From Prevotellaceae bacterium (GTDB lineage Bacteria; Bacteroidota; Bacteroidia; Bacteroidales; UBA932), in NCBI GenBank assembly GCA_031287815.1, contig JAITSM010000053.1:1-14564 (forward strand): DNA of 14,564 nucleotides. The letters run 5' to 3'. The notes below the pieces were generated by a model, which saw only the letters and a list, made by a program, of their open reading frames with translations, was not told where the DNA came from and made no database searches. Shown piece by piece: positions 6,989 through 13,652 of the stretch. How positions within the stretch are numbered: the stretch's first letter is position 1; each line of letters starts with the position of its first letter. The translations under genes were made by a program, and so were the position numbers.

Positions 6989-9325
6989 ATGCTATTGAAA
7001 AACATACCATATATCCTGTTTGTTTTCCTTCTCTTGCCATTTAATGCTGTTGCGCAACGAAACGTAAGCATTTCCGGAATGGTAAATAATGAAAAAGAAT
7101 CGCTGGCCGGAGCTACTGTGTTTGTAAAAAAAGCGGCTGCCGGCGTGCAAACCGGCATCAACGGGCAATACCAACTTTCTTTGCCCGCAGGGGTGTATAC
7201 GTTCCTTGTGTCGTATATTGGTTATAAGGAACTGTCGCAAACCGTCGATTTGCGGCGCGATACGGTTATCCATTTTCAACTGGAAGAAGAAAGTATTTAT
7301 TTGAATGAAGTTGTTGTCACGTCGAGCCGGCCGAACATCAATGTCGTCCGGCCGGAGATGGGGCTGGAGAGGTTAAGCAGCACGCAAATCCGGCAAATTC
7401 CATCGCTGATGGGGGAAGTGGATATTTTGAAAGCCATACAGCTGTTGCCGGGCGTGCAGGCCGCCAGCGAAGGGACGTCGGGCTTCAGCGTGCGCGGCGG
7501 CAGCCCCGACCAGAATTTGATACTTTTTGAAGACGCTACTATTTACAACGCTTCGCACCTTATGGGTTTTTTCTCGGTATTCAATAATGATGCGGTAGGC
7601 GACATTTCATTATACAAGGGCGATATTCCCGCATCGCATGGGGGGCGGCTTTCGTCGTTGCTGGATGTAACGGCGCGGGAAGGTACGCCGGACTGGGGAG
7701 TTTCGGCGGGAATAGGAATTATTGCCAGCCGGTTGCTGGCGGAAGGGCCCCTGTTTTCCGACAATATTACTTTCCTGGTTGCGGGGCGCAGGACTTATGC
7801 CGACCTCTTCCTTCCGTTGGCGGCAGAAGAAAATATAAGGGATGTGGATATTCATTTCTCTGATGTGAACGCTAAAATACAGGCGCGCATCAACGCCGGC
7901 AATTACCTTTCGTTTACCGGATACTACGGCCGCGATGTGTTTAAGAATAACGACCTGGGGATGAAATTTAGCAATAGGACGTATACGTTGCGGTGGAAGC
8001 ATTTGTTTTCGGATAATTTTTTCACGCATGTGGAAATACTCGGCAGTTCGTATGATTACCGCATGGAAGCTACCACTTCGGCGCTGACGGGCTTGTGGGA
8101 TGCAAGTATCATCGATAACGGCCTGCGCGCCGATTTTATATATTCCTACGGCGAAGACAATAGCTTTCGTTTCGGCTACCATAGCGTTTTCCACCGGTTT
8201 GCGCCGGGCGACGGGCAGGGGCTACTGCCTGACGGCAAGGAATATTCTATACATATTGCCAAAAAACAGGCATGGGAAAATTCCCTCTACTTCACCGGCC
8301 AGCATCGGGTATCGGGGCATTTGGCCTTGAAATACGGCCTGCGCGTTACGCGGTTCGACAATATCGGCCCGACGACCGATTACCGCATCAATGAGCATTA
8401 CGCCGTGCCGGCGGGTGATACGGTGCAGGTGGCGGCCGGGCGGTTTTATAATCATTATTACGGCATCGAGCCGCGCGTGGGGGCGGTGTGGGCGTTCAAC
8501 GACCGGTGGTCGGTGAAGGCGTCGTATTCGCGCACGGAGCAGTATGTGCACCTGCTTACCATGTCCACCGCCGGCTCGCCGCTGGATATATGGGTGCCGT
8601 CGAACCTGACCATCCGGCCGGAAACGGCGCAGCAAACGGCCGCCGGCGTATTTGCCAATTTCTTTGACAACGCGCTGGAAACATCGCTCGAAGTATATTA
8701 CAAAAAGATGAACCAGGTAATAGATTTCAAAGACCATCCGCAGGTGCTGGGCAATGATGTGGTGGAAACGGAAATCCGCACGGGCAGCGGCGAGAATTAC
8801 GGCGTGGAACTGATGGTGCGGAAAAACAAAGGGAAGATGCACGGGTGGGTGAGTTATACATGGTCGCGCGCTTTCCGCACGATTGGCAGCATCAACGACG
8901 GGAAGCCTTATTCCGCGCCCTACGACAAACCGCATAACATTAACGTCGTCCTGTCATACGATATTTCCCGGCGGCTGTCGGCGTCGCTCAACTGGATTTA
9001 CGCCACCGGGCAGCCGGTAACTTTTCCGGAGGCTTACTATGAATTCGTCGGCGAACGCATCCCGGTGTACACGCAGCGGAATACCTACCGCTTTCCCGGC
9101 TACCACCGCATGGACGCCTCGCTCGCCATACAGCTGGGAAAACTGCGCCCCCAGAAGAAATGGAAACACGAATTGAATATTTCCCTCTATAATTTATATA
9201 ACAGGAAAAATCCCTGGCTGATCTCGTTCCGCACCGACGGGACGGACGGCAGCCAGTATGCCCGGATGACGTATTTGTTCGGCATCGTGCCCTCCATTAG
9301 CTACAATGTCCAATTTAGACAGTAG
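6989..9325 (+). CDS. TonB-dependent outer-membrane receptor with carboxypeptidase-regulatory-like domain
   Basis: This 778-residue outer-membrane uptake receptor is powered by TonB-ExbBD. Residues 1-22 are a signal peptide (MLLKNIPYILFVFLLLPFNA, then VAQ). Residues about 24-110 form the carboxypeptidase-regulatory-like (CarboxypepD_reg) domain: ISGMVNNEKESLAGATVFV, GVQTGINGQYQLSLPAGVYT, VSYIGYKE. The plug, about 120-235, shows VDILKAIQLLPGVQAASEG, GFSVRGGSPDQNLILFEDA and DISLYKGDIPASHGGRLSS. The rest is a beta-barrel rich in aromatic strands, ending near GIVPSISYNVQF plus two residues. The receptor is shorter than SusC proteins and is followed by a DUF4249 lipoprotein, not a SusD partner. That pairing is common in Bacteroidetes. 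The ligand cannot be inferred. The start is fixed by the signal peptide, since the next in-frame Met is at residue 31. The stop codon TAG merges with the first heptamer of the repeat that follows. Confidence 0.94.
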   Translation: MLLKNIPYILFVFLLLPFNAVAQRNVSISGMVNNEKESLAGATVFVKKAAAGVQTGINGQYQLSLPAGVYTFLVSYIGYKELSQTVDLRRDTVIHFQLEEESIYLNEVVVTSSRPNINVVRPEMGLERLSSTQIRQIPSLMGEVDILKAIQLLPGVQAASEGTSGFSVRGGSPDQNLILFEDATIYNASHLMGFFSVFNNDAVGDISLYKGDIPASHGGRLSSLLDVTAREGTPDWGVSAGIGIIASRLLAEGPLFSDNITFLVAGRRTYADLFLPLAAEENIRDVDIHFSDVNAKIQARINAGNYLSFTGYYGRDVFKNNDLGMKFSNRTYTLRWKHLFSDNFFTHVEILGSSYDYRMEATTSALTGLWDASIIDNGLRADFIYSYGEDNSFRFGYHSVFHRFAPGDGQGLLPDGKEYSIHIAKKQAWENSLYFTGQHRVSGHLALKYGLRVTRFDNIGPTTDYRINEHYAVPAGDTVQVAAGRFYNHYYGIEPRVGAVWAFNDRWSVKASYSRTEQYVHLLTMSTAGSPLDIWVPSNLTIRPETAQQTAAGVFANFFDNALETSLEVYYKKMNQVIDFKDHPQVLGNDVVETEIRTGSGENYGVELMVRKNKGKMHGWVSYTWSRAFRTIGSINDGKPYSAPYDKPHNINVVLSYDISRRLSASLNWIYATGQPVTFPEAYYEFVGERIPVYTQRNTYRFPGYHRMDASLAIQLGKLRPQKKWKHELNISLYNLYNRKNPWLISFRTDGTDGSQYARMTYLFGIVPSISYNVQFRQ

Positions 9326-9358
9326 TTATGAGTTATGAGTTAGGAGTTATGAGTTATG
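9324..9358. repeat. Heptamer tandem array AGTTATG, five copies
   Basis: AGTTATG is repeated five times (the third copy is AGTTAGG), beginning inside the TAG stop codon of the TonB receptor gene. Its complement, CATAACT, belongs to the same family as the array at 9541-9582, so the two arrays are inverted around the intervening sequence. Confidence 0.9.
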
Positions 9359-9361
9359 AGT

Positions 9362-9466
9362 ACTGACGCGAGATGATTAAAGACTGACGCAAGAAGATTC
9401 AAGACTGACGCAAGAAGTCTTAAAAATGACACAAGAAGTCTTAAGACTGACGCAAGAAGATTTAAG
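9362..9466. repeat. 21-bp tandem repeat, five units
   Basis: Five consecutive 21-base units start at 9362, 9383, 9404, 9425 and 9446. Consensus ACTGACGCAAGAAG, then (AT or TC), then TTAAG. A four-base stub (9467-9470) starts a sixth. Units differ at one to four positions. Stop codons occur in all three forward frames of the first unit, so the array is not part of a larger gene. Confidence 0.92.
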
Positions 9467-9474
9467 ACTGCCCC

Positions 9475-9515
9475 ACAGATTTACACAGATTATAACAGAT
9501 TACACAGATTTTTTT
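9475..9515. repeat. ACAGATT short direct repeats, four copies
   Basis: ACAGATT occurs at 9475, 9485, 9495 and 9504 with 9-10 base spacing, ending in a T-tract. The word ACAGATT(T)ACAC is a frequent intergenic repeat in many bacterial genomes. No coding potential. Confidence 0.8.
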
Positions 9516-9540
9516 AACTACACTTGGCAGTAAGCAGTCA

Positions 9541-9582
9541 TTCATAATTCATAACTCATAATTCATAACTCATAATTCATAA
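9541..9582. repeat. Heptamer tandem array (T/C)TCATAA, six copies
   Basis: Six back-to-back heptamers, mostly alternating TTCATAA and CTCATAA, end 29 bases before the DUF4249 start codon. They are the inverted counterpart of the array at 9324-9358. No promoter box was found between here and the gene at 9612, so that gene is probably read through from the receptor gene. Confidence 0.9.
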
Positions 9583-9611
9583 TTAAACTTTTAACTTTAA
9601 ACAAAAGAACG

Positions 9612-10499
9612 ATGAGAAATTTTCCACTTTCGGCTTTCCACTTTCGGCTTTTATGGGGGCTTGCGCTTGTTTTGTGTGCTTCGTGCACCGAGCGGATGAA
9701 CCTTTCTTCCGATTACATTACGCCGCAACTGGTGATTACCGGCTATATCACCACCGACACGATGGCGCATAAAATACAGGTGCGCCGCACGGCTGATTAC
9801 TTCGGAAAGGAGCCGCAGCAGGTATATTCCGATGCCGTCGTGAAAATAAACGGCGTGCTGTTGCAGCCGGTGGGCGGCGGGGAATACCATCCCGATTCTT
9901 CGTTCTACGGCGTGAGCGGCGCTACCTACACGCTCGAGGTGTGGGTGGATTTCGACGAAGACGGCGCCGCCGAGCATTACACCGCCAATACCGTGATGCC
10001 GGAAATGCACGTGCTGGACGGCGTTTCGCTCGCCTCTATCCATCCGGGCGATACGCAGCCGCCGTGGATGCTGATGGTGCATTTCCAGGATTTGCCGGGG
10101 CCGAATAATTTCGGCGTCCACTTATACATTCACCAGGTGAGCGGACAGAAGATATGGTACAGCGAACAGTTGCGGCGTTATTTTATCAACAATTTCGGCG
10201 ACCATGCCGCCGAAGGGCAATATATCAGCTTCCCGGCGCTGTCGTACGTCATCATGGACGAGATGTGGTGGTACGAGGACGAGCGGATAAAGCTGCATCC
10301 GGGCGATACCCTCATTGCCGAACTGAATACGCTGTCGCCCGAATATTTTGAGTTCGTACGCTCCGCCCAACAGGAAATCAGCGGCGGCAACCCCCTCTTC
10401 GCCGGCCCCCCCGCCAACATGCCCTCCAACATTCAAGGCGGCGCACTGGGTATCTTCGGCGCCTACACCGCCAGCAGGCAAAGAATCCTTTTTAATTGA
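9612..10499 (+). CDS. DUF4249-family lipoprotein, partner of the TonB receptor
   Basis: This 295-residue protein has a lipoprotein-type signal peptide with Cys25 as the likely acylated residue (LVLCASC). The -3 position is Cys instead of the usual Leu/Val/Ile, with Leu at -4, so the lipobox is not perfect. The mature part matches the DUF4249 pattern: PQLVITGYITTD near the start, then a beta-rich region (YSDAVVKINGVLL, GATYTLEVWV), and a diagnostic C-terminus NPLFAGPPANMPSNIQGG from residue 260, then ALGIFGAYTASR. Function is not established. The gene typically follows a TonB receptor, and I infer an outer-membrane accessory or ligand-binding subunit. The spacer to the receptor is 286 bases of repeats with no promoter. 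The start at 9612 is needed to supply a signal peptide, since the next in-frame Met is residue 29. The first codons are made of a 14-bp tandem duplication. Confidence 0.9.
   Translation: MRNFPLSAFHFRLLWGLALVLCASCTERMNLSSDYITPQLVITGYITTDTMAHKIQVRRTADYFGKEPQQVYSDAVVKINGVLLQPVGGGEYHPDSSFYGVSGATYTLEVWVDFDEDGAAEHYTANTVMPEMHVLDGVSLASIHPGDTQPPWMLMVHFQDLPGPNNFGVHLYIHQVSGQKIWYSEQLRRYFINNFGDHAAEGQYISFPALSYVIMDEMWWYEDERIKLHPGDTLIAELNTLSPEYFEFVRSAQQEISGGNPLFAGPPANMPSNIQGGALGIFGAYTASRQRILFN
9621..9648. repeat. Perfect 14-bp tandem duplication inside the signal-peptide codons
   Basis: TTTCCACTTTCGGC occurs twice in direct succession (9621-9634, 9635-9648), coding residues 4-13 of the DUF4249 protein. Because 14 is not a multiple of three, the copies are read in different frames (FPLSA, then FHFRL). 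Confidence 0.9.
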
Positions 10500-10525
10500 G
10501 AATGGCCTTATTTAAATAAATTTAA

Positions 10526-10533
10526 TAACTTTG
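10526..10533 (+). promoter_or_regulatory. Promoter -7 box for the symporter gene
   Basis: TAACTTTG matches TAnnTTTG and is followed by GCACCG, a context also seen after the HU box (TACATTTGCACCG). No TTG lies at the right distance upstream; the nearest, 10496-10498, is 27 bases away. The expected start near 10538 gives a leader of about 22 bases. Confidence 0.6.
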
Positions 10534-10559
10534 CACCGTTTAATTTTTAATTTAATAAA

Positions 10560-12014
10560 ATGAATCCTATCTTTATCCTATTGACAGTAGTCGCTTATTT
10601 TGCCGCGATGTTCGGCATCTCCTGGATTACGGGCCGCAAGGCCGATAACCAAAGTTTCTTTGTGGGCAACCGGAAATCCCCCTGGTACGTGGTTGCCTTT
10701 GCCATGATCGGCGCCGCCATATCGGGCGTTACGTTTGTATCGGTGCCGGGCATGGTCGCCGGCAATAGCTTTGCCTACCTGCAAATGGCGATAGGCTTTG
10801 TGGCCGGGCAGTTCATCATTGCCTTTATCCTCATCCCGCTGTTCTATAAAATGAACCTGACCTCTATTTACGAATACCTCTCCAACCGCTTCGGGATAGC
10901 GTCCTACAAAACGGGGGCGTGGTTTTTCTTTATCTCCAAAATGCTGGGGGCGGCGGTGCGGCTCTACCTGGTATGCGCCGTATTGCAATTGCTGGTCTTC
11001 GAACCCTACCACCTGCCGTTCCTGCTCAACGTGGCGGTATCTATGGCGCTGGTATGGCTGTATACCTACAGGGGCGGCGTGAAAACGCTGATATGGACGG
11101 ACTCGTTCAAGACCCTTTGCCTGATTGTATCGGTGGTGATGAGCATTTATTATATCGCCTCGGGCTTGGGCTTCAGCTTCGGCGAAATGTGGACAGCCAT
11201 CAATACGCACGACTATTCGCAGGTCTTCTTCTTTGATGATATTAACGACAAACGGTATTTTCTCAAACAGTTCCTCGCCGGGATGTTTACGGTGATAGCC
11301 ATGACCGGGCTGGACCAGGACTTCATGCAAAAGATACTAAGCTGCAAGAACCCGAAAGACTCGCAGAAGAACATTATCACCAGCGGGCTGCTGCAGTTCG
11401 GCGTCATCTACCTGTTTTTGCTGCTGGGCGTACTGCTGTATATTTACACCTCCGGCGCGGGTGTGGCCATCCCCGAAAAGAGCGACGACCTGTTTCCGCT
11501 GCTCGCTACCGGCGGGTATTTCCCCATAGCGGTAGGCATCCTGTTTATCATCGGGCTGATTGCGGCGGCTTACTCGGCGGCGGGCTCGGCGCTGACCTCG
11601 CTGACCACCTCGTTTACGGTAGACATCCTGCAAAGCGCCGACAGGAAAGGCTCGGAAGCCCAAATAGCCAGCCGCCGCAAAAAAGTGCATATCGGCATGG
11701 CGGTGTTGATGGGCATCGTGATTGTCATAATCAACCTTTTGAACAATACTTCGGTCATCAACGCCGTATACGTCCTGGCCAGCTACACCTACGGCCCGAT
11801 ACTCGGGATGTTCGCCTTCGGCATATTCACCAAATGGGCGGTAAAAGACCAATACCTGCCGATAGTAGCCATTCTCTCGCCCTTACTCTGCCTGCTCCTC
11901 GACCTGCACTCCGAAGCCTGGCTCAACGGCTATAAATTCAGCTATGAACTCCTCATCATGAATGCCGCCTTTACGTTTATCGGGCTGCTGTGCCTTATTA
12001 AAACTAAGAACTAA
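10560..12014 (+). CDS. Sodium:solute symporter (SSS family)
   Basis: This 484-residue polytopic membrane protein has about 13 hydrophobic segments, a typical SSS length. Family features are RKADNQSFFVGNRKSPWYVV at residues 26-45, then AFAMIGAAISGVTFVSVPGM. Mid-protein has TYRGGVKTLIWTDSFKTLCL near 169-188, the usual loop before a transmembrane helix, and MTGLDQDFMQK. YSAAGSALTSLTTSFTVDIL near 337-357 carries the Ser/Thr residues expected at the Na2 sodium site. It imports a solute by coupling to sodium. The substrate is not readable, but the next gene is a beta-lactamase-fold serine hydrolase. Related Bacteroidetes SSS proteins are reported as N-acetylmuramate transporters (MurT of Tannerella forsythia), so an amino-sugar or muropeptide substrate is possible. 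The stop codon lies inside a large inverted repeat (12007-12072). Confidence 0.94.
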   Translation: MNPIFILLTVVAYFAAMFGISWITGRKADNQSFFVGNRKSPWYVVAFAMIGAAISGVTFVSVPGMVAGNSFAYLQMAIGFVAGQFIIAFILIPLFYKMNLTSIYEYLSNRFGIASYKTGAWFFFISKMLGAAVRLYLVCAVLQLLVFEPYHLPFLLNVAVSMALVWLYTYRGGVKTLIWTDSFKTLCLIVSVVMSIYYIASGLGFSFGEMWTAINTHDYSQVFFFDDINDKRYFLKQFLAGMFTVIAMTGLDQDFMQKILSCKNPKDSQKNIITSGLLQFGVIYLFLLLGVLLYIYTSGAGVAIPEKSDDLFPLLATGGYFPIAVGILFIIGLIAAAYSAAGSALTSLTTSFTVDILQSADRKGSEAQIASRRKKVHIGMAVLMGIVIVIINLLNNTSVINAVYVLASYTYGPILGMFAFGIFTKWAVKDQYLPIVAILSPLLCLLLDLHSEAWLNGYKFSYELLIMNAAFTFIGLLCLIKTKN

Positions 12015-12107
12015 GAGTTAAGAACTAAGAGTTGGCTGGTGCCAGCACTCTTAGTTCTTAATTCTTAGTTCTCAACTCTTAACTCTTAGTTCTTAACTCT
12101 TAACTCA
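12007..12107. repeat. Large inverted heptamer array with near-palindromic core
   Basis: Arms 12007-12032 and 12047-12072 pair over 26 bp with a single G-U, for example TAAGAACTAAGAGT (12019-12032) with ACTCTTAGTTCTTA (12047-12060). Between them lies GCTGGTGCCAGC (12035-12046), itself able to form a 5-bp stem. The right-hand array of heptamers (AGTTCTT, AATTCTT, AACTCTT) continues to 12107, six bases before the next start codon. The left arm spans the symporter stop codon. There is no T-tract, so this is not a classical terminator, but the RNA hairpin could shape the mRNA 3' end. Confidence 0.92.
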
Positions 12108-12113
12108 AAAAAC

Positions 12114-13370
12114 ATGAAAACACCATCAAAAAGCGCCATAGCCCTTTCCCCCTTCGGGGGATTAAGGGGGCTTCTCATCGCCCTTCTCTTCTGGGGATGC
12201 GGCGGCGGGACGGCGGAACAGCCGTCATTCCAAAAATCCACCCCCAAAGCGGCCGGGCTGGAGGAACAAAAACTAACGTATATCGACAGCGCTGTCCGGC
12301 AATCCCTCCTGCGGGGCGACATGCCGGGAGCCGTCATCGCCGTGGTGCGCCACCACAAGCTGGCCTTCCTCAAAGCCTATGGCCACAAACAGGTCTACCC
12401 CGACACCCTCCCCATGGCCACGAACACGGTGTTCGACCTCGCCTCCGTAAGCAAATCCGTTTCCACCGCCCTCTCGGTCATGATCCTCCTGGAACGCGGG
12501 CAGCTCCGCCTGCAGGACAACGTATCCCTCTACATCCCCGGATTCCAGCCCTGGACAGACAGCGCCGGCAGGCGGAAACAGAATATCCGCATCCTCGACC
12601 TGCTCACCCACACCTCCGGCCTCCCCCCCTACGCGCCGGTGGAAGAACTCGCCAAAACCTACGCCTTCCCCCATCCCGAAGGGCTGCTGGAATACATCTC
12701 CCAGGTCAAACGCAACAACCCGCCGGGAACCGTATTCGACTACAGCTGCCTCAACTTTATTACCCTCCAGCACATCGTCCAAAACATCTCCGGCAGCACC
12801 CTCCAACGCTTCGCTCAACAAAACATTTTCCAGCCCCTGGGCATGCATCACACCGACTATAACCCCACCGGCGAAACCCTCGAATGGGTCGCCCCCACTG
12901 AAATACAGCCCGACGGCCAACCCCTCCGCGGAAAAGTCCATGACCCCCTCGCCCGCCTCCTCAACGACGGCGTCTCCGGCAATGCGGGACTTTTCTCCAA
13001 CGCCGAAGACCTCTCCCTGCTCGCGGCCATGCTCCTCAACGAAGGCGAAATTAACGGCGTCCGACTCCTCGGCCCCCTTACCGTACAAATGATGCGCAGC
13101 CTCCCCACCGGCTATGAACCATTCGGCCGCGCCCTCGGCTGGGACGTATCCTCCGACTATGCCAGCGACGGCGAAATCTTCCACCCCTCCGCCTACGGGC
13201 ATACGGGCTACACCGGAACCTCCATCACCATCGACCCCGTATCCCGCACCGCCGTAATCATCCTCACCAACCGCGTACACCCCGAAGACAAAGGCTCCCT
13301 TAGACGGCTCCGCGAAACCGTTGCCAACATTGTCGCCGGCAGCATCCGGGAAGTGGAAAATGGAAAATAA
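12114..13370 (+). CDS. Serine hydrolase, beta-lactamase-related (class C / penicillin-binding-protein-like) lipoprotein
   Basis: This 418-residue protein has a lipoprotein signal (LIALLFWGC, Cys29 followed by GGG), so it is probably anchored facing the periplasm or cell surface. Catalytic motifs of the beta-lactamase / penicillin-recognising fold are clear. FDLASVSKSVSTA gives the S-x-x-K box (Ser111, Lys114). FDYSCLNF gives Tyr210 of the second box, with Cys at the third place instead of the common Asn. GHTGYTG gives the third box (His363-Thr-Gly). LTHTSGLPP and SGNAGLFS are also typical. Family members include esterases, D,D-peptidases and D-amino-acid peptidases; which activity applies here is not decidable. 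The gene starts 99 bases after the symporter with no promoter box between them, suggesting cotranscription. Residues 9-20 are encoded by a G/C-rich palindromic repeat (12140-12172), and the last codons (VENGK) come from another simple repeat. Codons are markedly C-ending. Confidence 0.93.
   Translation: MKTPSKSAIALSPFGGLRGLLIALLFWGCGGGTAEQPSFQKSTPKAAGLEEQKLTYIDSAVRQSLLRGDMPGAVIAVVRHHKLAFLKAYGHKQVYPDTLPMATNTVFDLASVSKSVSTALSVMILLERGQLRLQDNVSLYIPGFQPWTDSAGRRKQNIRILDLLTHTSGLPPYAPVEELAKTYAFPHPEGLLEYISQVKRNNPPGTVFDYSCLNFITLQHIVQNISGSTLQRFAQQNIFQPLGMHHTDYNPTGETLEWVAPTEIQPDGQPLRGKVHDPLARLLNDGVSGNAGLFSNAEDLSLLAAMLLNEGEINGVRLLGPLTVQMMRSLPTGYEPFGRALGWDVSSDYASDGEIFHPSAYGHTGYTGTSITIDPVSRTAVIILTNRVHPEDKGSLRRLRETVANIVAGSIREVENGK
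12140..12172. repeat. Palindromic G/C-rich repeat inside signal-peptide codons
   Basis: AGCCC (12140-12144) pairs with GGGCT (12168-12172). Within it, CCCCC (12148-12152) and GGGGG (12156-12160) pair around TTC. It resembles the CCCCCTTCGGGGG-type intergenic palindromes found in many Bacteroidetes genomes, but here it is in frame and encodes IALSPFGGLRGL of the serine hydrolase leader. Confidence 0.75.
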
Positions 13371-13409
13371 AAAGTGGAAAACGCTAAAAGAAATATCGTC
13401 GCCGGAAAC

Positions 13410-13619
13410 GGAATTTCCGGCGACAGAAACGGAATTTCCGGCGCCGGAAACGGAATTTCCGGCGCCGGAAACGGAAATTCCGGCGACAGAAACGTAATTT
13501 CCGGCGACAGAAACGGAATTTCCGGTGCCGGAAACGGAATTTCCGGCGCCGGAAACGGAAATTCCGGTGCCGGAAACGGAAATTCCGGCGCCGGAAACGG
13601 AATTTCCGGCGACAGAAAA
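13410..13619. repeat. 21-bp tandem array, ten units, palindrome-rich
   Basis: Ten contiguous 21-base units run from 13410 to 13619, preceded by a half unit (13397-13409). Each reads GG(A)A, then (T or A)TTCC, then GGCG, then CCGG or ACAG, then AAAC. Units 2, 3 and 7 contain the perfect 16-bp palindrome TTTCCGGCGCCGGAAA. Unit 9 has a 14-bp version and unit 6 a one-mismatch version. The array lies between the serine hydrolase stop and the next gene, ending 33 bases before that start codon. Reading frames through it (including one from a GTG at 13374 and the long leftward frames) are open only because the unit lacks stops. Substitutions between units are mostly non-synonymous in the frames checked, and one unit creates TAA in another. 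I read it as non-coding. Confidence 0.93.
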
Positions 13620-13652
13620 TAACAATAATAACACACAAACAACAAAAAAGTT

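Noticed and set aside
9426..9533. Small rightward ORF (35 codons) reading the 9362 array as heptads (MTQEVLR, LTQEDLR)
   Set aside because: It is short, starts inside a repeat, ends in low-complexity sequence and has a stop in the same frame in the first unit. Best seen as chance openness.
10406..12629. C7 homopolymers as phase-variation tracts
   Set aside because: Seven bases is short for slippage switching, and both runs lie well inside conserved coding sequence in a generally C-rich context.
13397..13619. CRISPR array reading of the 21-bp repeats
   Set aside because: Units are contiguous and vary only at fixed positions; there are no spacers.
13374..13622. Rightward 82-codon ORF (GTG start) with heptapeptide repeats of the NGISGAG type
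   Set aside because: It is made almost wholly of the 21-bp array. Unit-to-unit changes are mostly non-synonymous in this frame, there is no ATG, and several other frames are equally open, so openness is a property of the repeat.
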